Shown here in pieces: positions 5,953-11,599 of a stretch of 11,599 nt of DNA. Source of the DNA: Cyanobacteria bacterium UBA8803 (GTDB lineage: Bacteria; Cyanobacteriota; Cyanobacteriia; Cyanobacteriales; Coleofasciculaceae). The stretch's first letter is position 1, and each line of letters begins with the position of its first letter. The notes beneath the pieces are model-generated. The model did no database searches and was not told the DNA's origin. It saw nothing but the letters and a program-made list of their open reading frames with translations. The stretch covers positions 16,448-28,046 of the forward strand of contig DNXU01000207.1 of assembly GCA_003505715.1 (NCBI GenBank). Reading direction: 5' to 3'. Position numbers and translations under genes: made by a program.

Positions 5953-6582
5953 TTAAAGACGCTCACGAATTTGCTTCAAAATCTGCAAAACATCGTACAG
6001 ATTATTCTGGCGCGATCGCAGTGAGAAAGTATCAGAAATTCCATATTCTTTCTGACTTCGCTGTTGCAGTTTAATAAAAGCAAATTGATGTCCATTTGTC
6101 ACCAAACCATACACAGGTTTTTCTAAATTTGGACTTCCTGCCATATATGCCAAGCACTGCGGTATTGCTGTTTCCATATCCACTCGGCTTGCCTTTTCCT
6201 CAACCACCAGCACCCAAAGTTGATGTTCGATAATTAAAGCATCAATCCTACCACGATAGACTGTACCATCATCTTCAGCCACAACCTCAACAGATTTTTC
6301 TGTATCAATCGAAAAATCAGGCTCATACAGCCCAGCTAGATCTAATAGGGGAGATACGAGTAAACGATCCACAGTACCTTCCGATAAATTCCCGCGATAT
6401 CGATGGGCTAAAAATCGCTCTTTATAGCGATCTAATTTCGCTTTTTCTGCTGCGCTCAATTCTGGTAGATTTTGATGCCATTCAACAAAAAAACTATCGT
6501 CTGAACTTTCAACAAGGTTGAATTTTTCTTCAACCAGGCTCAAACTTTCAAGTGCTTGGCTAATGGCAAAGGTTTGTACCAT
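5953..6582 (-). CDS. PD-(D/E)XK nuclease-like protein (type I restriction HsdR-N-like)
   Basis: A 209-residue protein whose core resembles the N-terminal nuclease domain of HsdR and the stand-alone 'restriction endonuclease subunit R' proteins common in cyanobacteria. YRGRIDALII (D114), followed one strand later by VLVVEEKAS (E128, K130), fits the PD-(D/E)XK signature. TAIPQCLAYM (139-148) and VYGLVTNGHQFAFIKL (157-172) are the usual following helix and strands, with VDRLLVSPLLDLAGLY (71-86) ahead of the core. No helicase or methyltransferase partner is in the window, so an orphan enzyme is likely, either for DNA degradation or domesticated. ATG at 6582 has AAGGG about 9 nt upstream. It is transcribed alone and convergent with the pseudogene at 5775. 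Confidence 0.86.
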   Translation of the reverse strand: MVQTFAISQALESLSLVEEKFNLVESSDDSFFVEWHQNLPELSAAEKAKLDRYKERFLAHRYRGNLSEGTVDRLLVSPLLDLAGLYEPDFSIDTEKSVEVVAEDDGTVYRGRIDALIIEHQLWVLVVEEKASRVDMETAIPQCLAYMAGSPNLEKPVYGLVTNGHQFAFIKLQQRSQKEYGISDTFSLRSRQNNLYDVLQILKQIRERL

Positions 6583-6873
6583 TGATTCTGCCCTTTTGCT
6601 CCATTTGATTCAACTCAACTGTTAAAGGAATCTACCGATCTCGAAAATTCTATTTTAAGCCCTATACAGAGCGATCGCGCCTCTTTCATCCCTCAACACC
6701 CAACGCGCGATCGCAACAGTACCATAGCCTGTCTAGCTTTCAGCCATAGTTGTCCCCCCGTCAGGGTTTTACCAAGAATTGTACTGAAAATATTTAACAA
6801 GGCAGCCATGCTACATCGTATAGTGATCGCTATCCTATAAGAAGGTATTAGTCTTTTCACAATCAAATGGCGT
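6583..6873. other. Intergenic region between divergent nuclease-like and DUF433 genes
   Basis: This 291 bp stretch separates two divergently transcribed genes and should hold both promoters. It contains two HIP1 octamers near 6671 and 6707 and the imperfect palindrome at 6820-6833. A minus-strand frame across it (6693-6920) overlaps the DUF433 start and resembles nothing I know. I see no supported gene. Confidence 0.5.
6820..6833. promoter_or_regulatory. Imperfect palindrome upstream of the toxin-antitoxin pair
   Basis: ATAGTGATCGCTAT is a palindrome with one mismatched pair, 40 bp before the ATG at 6874. TATCCTATAAG just after it is -10-like. Type II antitoxins often repress their own promoter at such sites, so it is a weak operator candidate. 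Confidence 0.22.
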
Positions 6874-7176
6874 ATGACAACAACCATCTGGATCGACATT
6901 GGTACGTTGATCGCACGCACCCCTGGATTGCACGGCGGATGTCCTCATATCGTCGGTAAAGGAGTAACGGTTCGGCGAATTGTTACATGGTACAAGCGAG
7001 GACTCAACGCTGAAGAAATTGCCTCTCGCATCGGACACCTCACTCTTGCCGAAGTCTACGCGGCGCTCACTTATTACCACGCCAACACCGCAGAAATTGA
7101 AGCCGATTTGCTCCATCAAGCATTAGAAGCTAAACGTCTGGAGGCTTTGTATAGCAATTCGGGTGAAAACCCATGA
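6874..7176 (+). CDS. DUF433 antitoxin
   Basis: A 100-residue protein of the DUF433 family. The signature lies at about residues 17-66: PGLHGGCPHIVGKGVTVRRI, then VTWYKRGLNAEEIA, then LTLAEVYAALTYYH, a helix-turn-helix-like fold that binds DNA in antitoxins of this type. The C-terminal helix (70-92, NTAEIEADLLHQALEAKRLE) probably contacts the toxin. The gene is followed immediately by a DUF5615 gene, with the stop and start sharing ATGA (7173-7176), the standard layout of this type II pair. It probably neutralises the PIN-like toxin and represses its own promoter. Nothing in the sequence looks damaged. Confidence 0.92.
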   Translation: MTTTIWIDIGTLIARTPGLHGGCPHIVGKGVTVRRIVTWYKRGLNAEEIASRIGHLTLAEVYAALTYYHANTAEIEADLLHQALEAKRLEALYSNSGENP

Positions 7177-7541
7177 GTAAAATTCGGCTTTATCTGGATG
7201 AAGATTCACAAGATCAATCTCTACTTCGGGCATTACGAGCGCGTCAAGTTGATGTAATTACCGTCAACGAGACTCAAACCGAAGGGTTAATAGACGAAGA
7301 GCAACTTCGGCTGGCTGCCACTCAAAACCGAGTCTTGTACAGTCACAATATCGGCGACTTTTGCCAGTTACATATCGAATTCGTTACCAGAGAAGAATCT
7401 CACGCTGGGATTGCGCTACTTTCACAAGACTATTCTGTTGGTGAGCAAGTTCGAGCCATCTTGGAATTAACTGTCCGTAAAACAGCAGAAGAAATGGTAA
7501 ATCAGCTAGAGTTTTTGAGTAAATACTTGAAAAATAGCTAG
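7173..7541 (+). CDS. DUF5615 PIN-like toxin
   Basis: A 122-residue protein of the DUF5615 family (PIN-like, Mut7-C type), predicted to be a metal-dependent ribonuclease. The acidic cluster YLDEDS (D9, E10, D11) and SHNIGDF (D62) are the expected catalytic positions. VDVITVNETQTEGLIDEEQL and SHAGIALLSQ are typical of the family. The C-terminal helix extends to residue 122. Its start overlaps the DUF433 stop by 4 bp, giving translational coupling to its antitoxin. All key residues are present, so the pair appears intact. The RNA target is not predictable. Confidence 0.9.
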   Translation: MSKIRLYLDEDSQDQSLLRALRARQVDVITVNETQTEGLIDEEQLRLAATQNRVLYSHNIGDFCQLHIEFVTREESHAGIALLSQDYSVGEQVRAILELTVRKTAEEMVNQLEFLSKYLKNS

Positions 7542-7611
7542 TGCAGCAATATTGTTTGTCTGAAAATATCAATGATTTTCTCGATTTGCAGATCCGTAAG
7601 CTGGTTAGAAT
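7542..7611 (-). other. Short LRR-like remnant in an intergenic stretch
   Basis: GCAGATCCGTAAGCTGGT (from about 7589) is identical over 18 bases to the part of the LRR gene at 10151 that encodes YQLTDLR. On the minus strand it reads NQLTDLQIEKIIDIF and then reaches a stop. Only the first few residues match the LRR proteins, so this is either a tiny LRR relic or a chance similarity. Confidence 0.25.
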
Positions 7612-7663
7612 GAGATATTTCAATATTTTTGAATAGTACCCTTGAGGGTACTGCTGTTGTGGT
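7612..7663. repeat. 52 bp dispersed repeat, copy B1
   Basis: GAGATATTTC to TTGTGGT with the intact AGTACCCT-TG-AGGGTACT hairpin. It is the first unit of a direct tandem pair with B2. Confidence 0.8.
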
Positions 7664-7714
7664 GAGATTTTCAATACATTTGAATAGTACTATTGAGGTT
7701 ACTGATGTTGCGGT
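7664..7714. repeat. 52 bp dispersed repeat, copy B2 (51 bp, degenerate)
   Basis: It follows B1 without spacer. One base has been lost near the start and the hairpin is damaged (AGTACTATTGAGGTTACT), so this is the most decayed of the five copies. Confidence 0.75.
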
Positions 7715-7778
7715 TTAACTGATAACTGTACCAATCAGCAAAGTGGGTGAAAGTTATTGGATTGAGTTAGTCAGTCAT
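7715..7778 (-). pseudogene. Truncated 5' fragment of a type-b LRR gene, copy B
   Basis: ATG at 7778 opens MTD and is closed at once by TAA (7769-7767). The same frame continues LNPITFTHFADWYSYQLN, matching the fragments at 5378 and 10416 and the start of the intact gene at 9198. It sits 37 bp past the 3' end of the intact 460-residue LRR gene. The nonsense codon shows it is a relic. Confidence 0.6.
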
Positions 7779-7815
7779 TGGGGTAGTCCTTCTTTTCTCA
7801 AAGGTGAAAATATGA

Positions 7816-9198
7816 TCAATATATGTATATCCTATTCTTCCGTTTGGTCAAATTGAGTAAAGAACTGGTATTGATCGGATTGCCACTTATGCTTAACGAG
7901 CAAAGATTCGTGAGCGATCGCAAGGGAGTGATATCGGTAATTTGATTGTTGCCCAAATCCAAATACTTCAGCTTTTTAAGCGATGCTAGGGGACTAATAT
8001 CGGTAATTTTTGCACGCATAAACTTTAAATCAGTTAGTTCAGTTAGCCCCTGTAATGAACTTAAATCCGAAATTTGCGATTCGCATGTAATCTCTAGATT
8101 AGTGAGTTTAGTTAAAGCAGCAAGCGGATTCAAATCACTCAGAAACTTTGAACAACTAATATTTAATTCAGTCAGTTTGCTCAGAAATCTGAGGGGACTT
8201 AAGTCAGCCAGACATGAGCTACTAAGCCTCAGATAGGTTAACTCACTTAGCGTTTGCAACGGAGTCAAATCATCAATTCCATTGCCATACAGATTCAGCC
8301 AAGTCAGTCGAGTTAGCCGACCCAGAGGCGTTAAATCGAGCCAGGGTTCATCCTTAATAGGATAGTCAATCACCAGTTCTAACTTTGTCAAATCGGTTAA
8401 GGTGGCTAACCGCTCTAAATCCGCAGGTTGTCTGATTGTGAGTCGAGGGTTTGCCAAATCGTGCCAGTCTTCTGAAGCACTGAAATCCGTAATGTCGTTG
8501 TTTTCAATATTCAAGTACCTCAAATCTGGCAAGGTTGCCAGAAGGCTGATGTCGGTAATTTGGTTGTAGCTAATGTCCAGATCCTCTAGTGTAGTAATTT
8601 CGGCCAGAAGTGATAAATCCCTAATGGAGTTTTTGGACAAATCTAACTTAGTTAACTCTGTCAAAGCAGCCAGCGGCGTGATGTCTGTTATTTGATTTGA
8701 TGAAAGATTCAGTTCAATTAGGTTGGTTAACTTTGCGAGGGGACTGAGATCGACGATCGCATTGCCGCGAAGATTCAACTCTAATAAATTCGTGAGTGCG
8801 GTTAACGGTGCGAGATCGCAGAGCTTTCCATTACCTTCGCCTTTACGATTACCATTCAGGTCAAGCCGGATTAGGTGAGTCAGTGCAGTCAATGGGCGTA
8901 GATCGGTAAGTTGAAAGGAATAACCACCCCAATCTGGCGTTTCGACGAAATAACAGGTTGAAAGAATGCGATCGGCTAACTCACAATTACACTGATCCAG
9001 CGAGAATCGCTTTGATTTCCATTCCTTCCATTCCAGCCAAAGGGCTTCATTTGCATTCTCAGGATATGCCCATAGATGGCATTCAAGTAGCCATAGCAAT
9101 GCTTCGACAGTGCGTTTTGCTTCTGCTGGTAGGCTATCTTTAACGCGACACCAGTCAATAAAGCGAGTGAAAGTTAATGGATCGGGCTGGTCAGTCAT
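7816..9198 (-). CDS. Leucine-rich-repeat protein, type b (long)
   Basis: A 460-residue soluble protein. The N-terminal cap MTDQPDPLTFTRFIDWCRVK plus DSLPAEAKRTVEALL spans 1-35. A variable Trp-rich linker follows (36-90), then about fifteen 22-residue internalin-type LRRs (95-455; for example LNLSSNQITDITPLAALTEL). One irregular unit near 240-290 (ASEDWHDLANPRLTIRQPAD) breaks the register and may mark a fusion of two LRR blocks. There is no signal peptide or enzyme domain, so a cytoplasmic protein-binding role is likely. An in-frame ATG at 9273 would add 25 residues but overlaps the upstream gene. ATG at 9198 is chosen because the MTDQ start matches its paralogues and AGGA lies 8 nt upstream. 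It follows the 296-residue LRR gene after 62 bp, probably in one operon. Confidence 0.9.
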   Translation of the reverse strand: MTDQPDPLTFTRFIDWCRVKDSLPAEAKRTVEALLWLLECHLWAYPENANEALWLEWKEWKSKRFSLDQCNCELADRILSTCYFVETPDWGGYSFQLTDLRPLTALTHLIRLDLNGNRKGEGNGKLCDLAPLTALTNLLELNLRGNAIVDLSPLAKLTNLIELNLSSNQITDITPLAALTELTKLDLSKNSIRDLSLLAEITTLEDLDISYNQITDISLLATLPDLRYLNIENNDITDFSASEDWHDLANPRLTIRQPADLERLATLTDLTKLELVIDYPIKDEPWLDLTPLGRLTRLTWLNLYGNGIDDLTPLQTLSELTYLRLSSSCLADLSPLRFLSKLTELNISCSKFLSDLNPLAALTKLTNLEITCESQISDLSSLQGLTELTDLKFMRAKITDISPLASLKKLKYLDLGNNQITDITPLRSLTNLCSLSISGNPINTSSLLNLTKRKNRIYIY

Positions 9199-9260
9199 TG
9201 GGATAGTCCTACTTTTCTTCAAGTCAGCAAATCGGAATTTTAATAATTTAGGGATGTGTT

Positions 9261-10151
9261 TTACCAATCCCATGCACGTACAGAATCTAAATGTATTAAA
9301 TTTGGCAAGGTTGTCAGAGGGCTGATATCAGTAATTCGGTTGTAGCTAACATTTATATTCTTCAGCGTCGTGAGTTGAGCGATGGTTTCTAAAGAGCGAT
9401 CGCCAATCAAATTTCTGGATAGATCCAGAGATTGTAGTTGAGTCAAAGCCAGCAACGGACTAAAATCTGTCTGCTCTGTCAGGTGGATTCCATCAAGTTG
9501 CAGATCCGTCAGATTCTTCAGGGTAGAGAGGGGAGATAAATCTGTGATGGGATTATCTGAGAGATCTAACACCCTTAACTCGCTCAAAGCAGCAAGAGGA
9601 CTCAGATCTGTAATGCTATTTTGACCGAGATCGAGTTCAGCGAGGTTGGTGAAGTTCGCAAGAACGCTAATGTCGGATAGCTTGCCGTAGCTGTTGTTAC
9701 CGTCACCATTAAGATACAGGCTGGTTAGCTGGGTGAACGATGCTAATGGACGCAGATCCGTAAGCTGGTAGGAATACCCCCAGGAGTCAGAAGACCCGCA
9801 AAAGAAGTTCTGAAGACTTAATTTTGTACAGGATAAAAAAATGCGTTCTGAACTTTCACTCTCTATGTCTGTCCTGAGATTGTCAGGTAACAAACTCTTT
9901 ACATCCTCCAAAGGAAACTCGTTGTAGTAGTCGCTCAGACCTAACTCTTTGCTGGCTAAAAAGATGCGTTCTTGAATCTCAGACTTCAGTGCTGTCATGA
10001 CTTGAGTAGGCATCCAACTCCAGACATAGTTCCATTCAATCAGTTCTAGTAATGCTTCGACGGTACGCTTCGCTTCTGCTGGTAGGCTATCTTTGGCGCG
10101 GCACCAATCGGCAAAACGTGTTAACTCGCTCAGATTAGGTTGGATAGTCAT
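9261..10151 (-). CDS. Leucine-rich-repeat protein, type a, copy 2
   Basis: A 296-residue paralogue of the LRR protein encoded at 4367-5107. The cap FADWCRAKDSLPAEAKRT (13-30) and the LRR block from about 128 (YQLTDLRPLASFTQL) to 290 correspond closely to it, including the SLETIAQLTTL unit. It differs by an insertion of about 45 residues between cap and LRRs, where ERIFLASKELGLSDYYNEFP (61-80) is repeated as ERIFLSCTKLSLQNFF (102-117), an internal duplication of the first capping unit. It ends in HLDSVRAWDW instead of overlapping a TPR gene. The next gene downstream is the type-b LRR gene, so this copy has lost or never had the TPR-HD-GUN4 partners. The leader matches that of copy 1. Confidence 0.9.
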   Translation of the reverse strand: MTIQPNLSELTRFADWCRAKDSLPAEAKRTVEALLELIEWNYVWSWMPTQVMTALKSEIQERIFLASKELGLSDYYNEFPLEDVKSLLPDNLRTDIESESSERIFLSCTKLSLQNFFCGSSDSWGYSYQLTDLRPLASFTQLTSLYLNGDGNNSYGKLSDISVLANFTNLAELDLGQNSITDLSPLAALSELRVLDLSDNPITDLSPLSTLKNLTDLQLDGIHLTEQTDFSPLLALTQLQSLDLSRNLIGDRSLETIAQLTTLKNINVSYNRITDISPLTTLPNLIHLDSVRAWDW

Positions 10152-10206
10152 ACAATTAACTCTCGCACTGTTTATTTGTAGCTAGTCCAAAAAACTACTC
10201 CGACGA
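10152..10206 (-). promoter_or_regulatory. Conserved leader of the type-a LRR gene, copy 2
   Basis: Counterpart of the block at 5108-5165: GACTAGCTA, AATAAACAGTGC and ATTGTATGAC are shared, with a GAGAG just before the conserved end that may serve as ribosome binding site. Similarity fades beyond about 10206. Confidence 0.35.
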
Positions 10207-10250
10207 TCCTGCAATCTTTTATAGATGCGATCGCACTTATTCTTTAAGAT

Positions 10251-10302
10251 GAGATATTTCAATACGTTTGAATAGTACCCTTGAGGGTACTGCTGTTGTA
10301 GT
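10251..10302. repeat. 52 bp dispersed repeat, copy C1
   Basis: The intact hairpin AGTACCCT-TG-AGGGTACT is present. It is part of the 69 bp perfect match to 5241-5309. First unit of a direct tandem pair with C2. Confidence 0.8.
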
Positions 10303-10416
10303 GAGATATTTCCATACATTTGAATAGTACTCTTGAGGGTACTGCTGTTGTGGTTTGACGATAGCTGTACCAATCGGCAAAGCGGGTGAAAGTTATGGGA
10401 TTGAGTGGGTCAGTCA
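10259..10416 (-). pseudogene. Truncated 5' fragment of a type-b LRR gene, copy C
   Basis: ATG at 10416 opens MTDPLNPITFTRFADWYSYR and then reads through two 52 bp repeats to a stop at 10259. The break after FADW is the same as in the fragments at 5378 and 7778. The leader before the ATG (cctacttttcttcaag, plus strand) also matches the intact type-b gene. It is probably a relic. An in-frame upstream ATG at 10441 exists. Confidence 0.6.
10303..10354. repeat. 52 bp dispersed repeat, copy C2
   Basis: It follows C1 without spacer. The hairpin reads AGTACTCT-TG-AGGGTACT, where the one change gives a T-G wobble that keeps the stem in one RNA orientation. Confidence 0.8.
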
Positions 10417-10464
10417 TTGCGATCGCCCTACTTTTCTTCAAGATGAAACTATTATCCTACACAA

Positions 10465-10484
10465 TATACTACAAATGTAGTATA
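10465..10484. promoter_or_regulatory. Inverted-repeat operator/promoter candidate upstream of the 98-residue gene, copy C
   Basis: TATACTAC-N4-GTAGTATA, with both arms identical to the site at 5426-5446 but a shorter spacer of different sequence. TATAAT at 10481-10486 overlaps the right arm and could be a -10 element. The stretch from 10487 to 10528 is identical to 5449-5490. Confidence 0.45.
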
Positions 10485-10529
10485 ATTATAAAACGTTAAT
10501 CCTGGGTTGAATGGAGGCAAGAACCAGCA

Positions 10530-10826
10530 ATGCAACCACTACGTCAAGGCGATGTACTTTTGATACCCGCATCTGAAATGGTGAAGAACGCCAAACTCCC
10601 GCATTTAACGCTGGCAGAAGGAGAGGTGACGGGGCATCGCCATTGCATCACTCAGGGCGAGGCAGAACTTTATGAACACGCAGGAACGCTGTATCTCAAG
10701 GTGCGATCGCCCACGGCACTGTTGACTCACGAAGAACATCAGCCAATCGCAATTCCTAAAGGTGACTGGATGGTACGAATTCAACGTGAGTACGAACCCG
10801 AAGGAGGGCGCTATGTTGCCGACTGA
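10530..10826 (+). CDS. Uncharacterised 98-residue His-motif protein, copy C
   Basis: Paralogue of the protein at 5492 with about 16 substitutions. QGDVLLIP, LAEGEVTGHRHCI, LTHEEHQPIAIPKGDW and IQREYEPEGGRYVAD are preserved. H36, H38, H67 and H70, the candidate metal ligands, are all kept. Here the Gly of GEVTG is retained, but residue 39 is Cys instead of Arg and the Trp of EGWRYVAD is Gly, so the two copies have drifted at different conserved positions. The start is ATG with GGAGG 12 nt upstream. Its last 14 bp overlap the start of the Ala/Trp-rich gene at 10813, an arrangement that survives in both modules and implies the two proteins are made together. Confidence 0.85.
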   Translation: MQPLRQGDVLLIPASEMVKNAKLPHLTLAEGEVTGHRHCITQGEAELYEHAGTLYLKVRSPTALLTHEEHQPIAIPKGDWMVRIQREYEPEGGRYVAD

Positions 10827-11599
10827 TCTATTGCCCAAGGCTCAACAGATCATTGATCGACTCGCAGCGATCGATTACGAAAACCCGCAGATTTGCGAAC
10901 AGCGAATTCGAGATGCGTTTTCCCGGCATCTCATAGCACTGAATCTGCCGAATCGCCCAGTTGAGATTTATAGATCGTTTGATGCTGCGTTTGATGCTGC
11001 ATGGAAGGCTGACAGGAACAGGAGAGTACCGTGGAAGGCTGAGTTGCCTGCAAAATTGAGAGCTAAAAAAAATGCGCGGAGGGGTGTTGCTTTGCAGGCT
11101 GACCCTTTGGCTCGGCCTGCAAAACCTTCGGCTCGGCGGCGGACTAGGTGGGGGGCGCTGCGAATTATGTGGGATGGTGCGTGGAAGACAAAAACGGATG
11201 CTGCATGGAATGATGCCTTGCACACTGTGAAAGAGGCTGCTCTGGAAGCAGCGTGGAAAGCTGAGTTGAAAGTTGAGTGGGAGGTTGTAAAGAAGGCTGC
11301 ATTGGAGACGGCGCTGAAGGCTACTCCAGCGGCTGCAAGTGATATTGTGAGCGATTATGGGCAGTATAAGTTGTGGCCTACTGCGAGCAATGCTGCGGGT
11401 TATGCTTGGTGGGAGTTTCAAAGAAAGATCACGGGTAATGATTGTGATCGTGTTTTTTCGAGTACTTGGTGGTGTAGTCCGTTGATCGCGGCGTTTAAGA
11501 TGGCATCGGATGCTGCGAGGCAGGCAGCATTGGAGGTGGCGAGTAATGCTGTGAGTGGCGCTGTATGGAATCAGGCGATTAAAGTCAGTGAAGGAGTCA
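10813..11599 (+). CDS. Ala/Trp-rich helical repeat protein, 3' end outside window
   Basis: ATG at 10813 opens a frame without stop to the window edge (262 complete codons). The start MLPTDLLPKAQQIIDRLAAI is followed by YENPQICEQRIRDAFSRHL and EIYRSFDAAFDAAWKA. Several short Ala/Trp units follow (DAAWKA, WDGAWKTKTDAAW, EAALEAAWKAEL), then a Trp/aromatic stretch (YGQYKLWPTASNAAGYAWW, FSSTWWCSPL). Residues 77-115 are unusually Arg/Pro-rich. The degenerate [A-W] helices followed by GQ and an aromatic motif recall DUF6745-type proteins, which I believe can sit next to homologues of the 98-residue protein, but this is a tentative recollection. No signal peptide or enzyme motif is visible. The gene overlaps the 98-residue gene by 14 bp, and the minus-strand frames opposite it are shadows. 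Confidence 0.75.
   Translation, partial: MLPTDLLPKAQQIIDRLAAIDYENPQICEQRIRDAFSRHLIALNLPNRPVEIYRSFDAAFDAAWKADRNRRVPWKAELPAKLRAKKNARRGVALQADPLARPAKPSARRRTRWGALRIMWDGAWKTKTDAAWNDALHTVKEAALEAAWKAELKVEWEVVKKAALETALKATPAAASDIVSDYGQYKLWPTASNAAGYAWWEFQRKITGNDCDRVFSSTWWCSPLIAAFKMASDAARQAALEVASNAVSGAVWNQAIKVSEGV
11092..11137. repeat. GC-rich repeat insertion inside the Ala/Trp-rich gene
   Basis: TTGCAGGC (11092-11099) and GCCTGCAA (11115-11122) form an 8 bp inverted repeat. CCTTTGGCTCGGC (11104-11116) recurs as CCTTCGGCTCGGC (11125-11137) with one mismatch, 21 bp (7 codons) apart. The stretch encodes LQADPLARPAKPSARRR, unlike the Ala/Trp helices around it, and looks like a small in-frame repeat insertion. 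Confidence 0.4.

Noticed and set aside
6693..6920. Minus-strand frame of 75 codons between the nuclease-like gene and DUF433.
   Set aside because: It overlaps the DUF433 start, has no recognisable motif and would occupy the divergent promoter region.
7384..7674. Minus-strand frame of 96 codons (and a similar one at 10182-10373) through the 52 bp repeats.
   Set aside because: Protein similarity between them comes only from the DNA repeat; the frame runs antisense into the DUF5615 gene and no start signal is seen.
7612..7714. Tandem 52 bp repeats as a possible CRISPR array.
   Set aside because: The units abut with no unique spacers, only two per site, and carry substitutions inside the repeat.
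9199..9273. ATG at 9273 as start of the long LRR protein.
   Set aside because: The extra 25 residues overlap the previous gene and are absent from paralogues, which all begin at the MT(D/I)Q-type start.
10828..11421. Minus-strand frame of 197 codons rich in Arg, Ser and Pro.
   Set aside because: It is the antisense of the Ala/Trp-rich plus-strand gene; its composition is what results from reading GCT/GCA-rich codons backwards, and it has no recognisable domain.

Overview
The window looks like accessory DNA from a filamentous-type cyanobacterium. I count eighteen copies of the HIP1 octamer GCGATCGC in 11.6 kb, roughly one per 640 bp. There is a GUN4-domain protein (GUN4 belongs to oxygenic phototrophs), internalin-like leucine-rich-repeat (LRR) proteins with the N-terminal cap familiar from cyanobacteria, and a DUF433/DUF5615 toxin-antitoxin pair. 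No rRNA, tRNA, CRISPR array or transposase was seen.

Left part (1-5107, all minus strand). Read in transcription order, this is LRR protein (5107-4367), TPR protein (4370-3903), HD-domain protein (3891-3244), and a 909-residue protein made of a HEAT-type solenoid followed by two tandem GUN4 domains (3155-426). The first two genes overlap by ATGA, the third starts 12 bp after the second, and the fourth follows after an 88 bp gap. The operon thus combines three solenoid scaffolds, one predicted metal-dependent phosphohydrolase and one tetrapyrrole-binding-type module. I consider it the best candidate here for an undescribed system. It is followed by a HigB/Gp49-type toxin gene interrupted by an in-frame TAG.

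Right part (4367-11599). A module occurs twice as a direct repeat about 5.04 kb apart. Each copy holds an LRR gene on the minus strand, one or two copies of a 52 bp dispersed repeat, a truncated 5' fragment of a second type of LRR gene, an inverted-repeat promoter region, and a plus-strand 98-residue gene overlapping a downstream gene by 14 bp. In the left copy that downstream gene is broken. In the right copy it is open to the window edge and encodes an Ala/Trp-rich protein. Between the copies lie a PD-(D/E)XK nuclease-like gene, the DUF433/DUF5615 pair, and a 460-residue LRR gene that pairs with the second 296-residue LRR gene. Recombination between the modules could delete or circularise the intervening genes.

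The region therefore appears to be a duplicating, decaying array of LRR genes carrying small defence- or stability-type cargo, next to a more intact solenoid/HD/GUN4 operon. Functional statements about that operon are inference from domain content and gene order.
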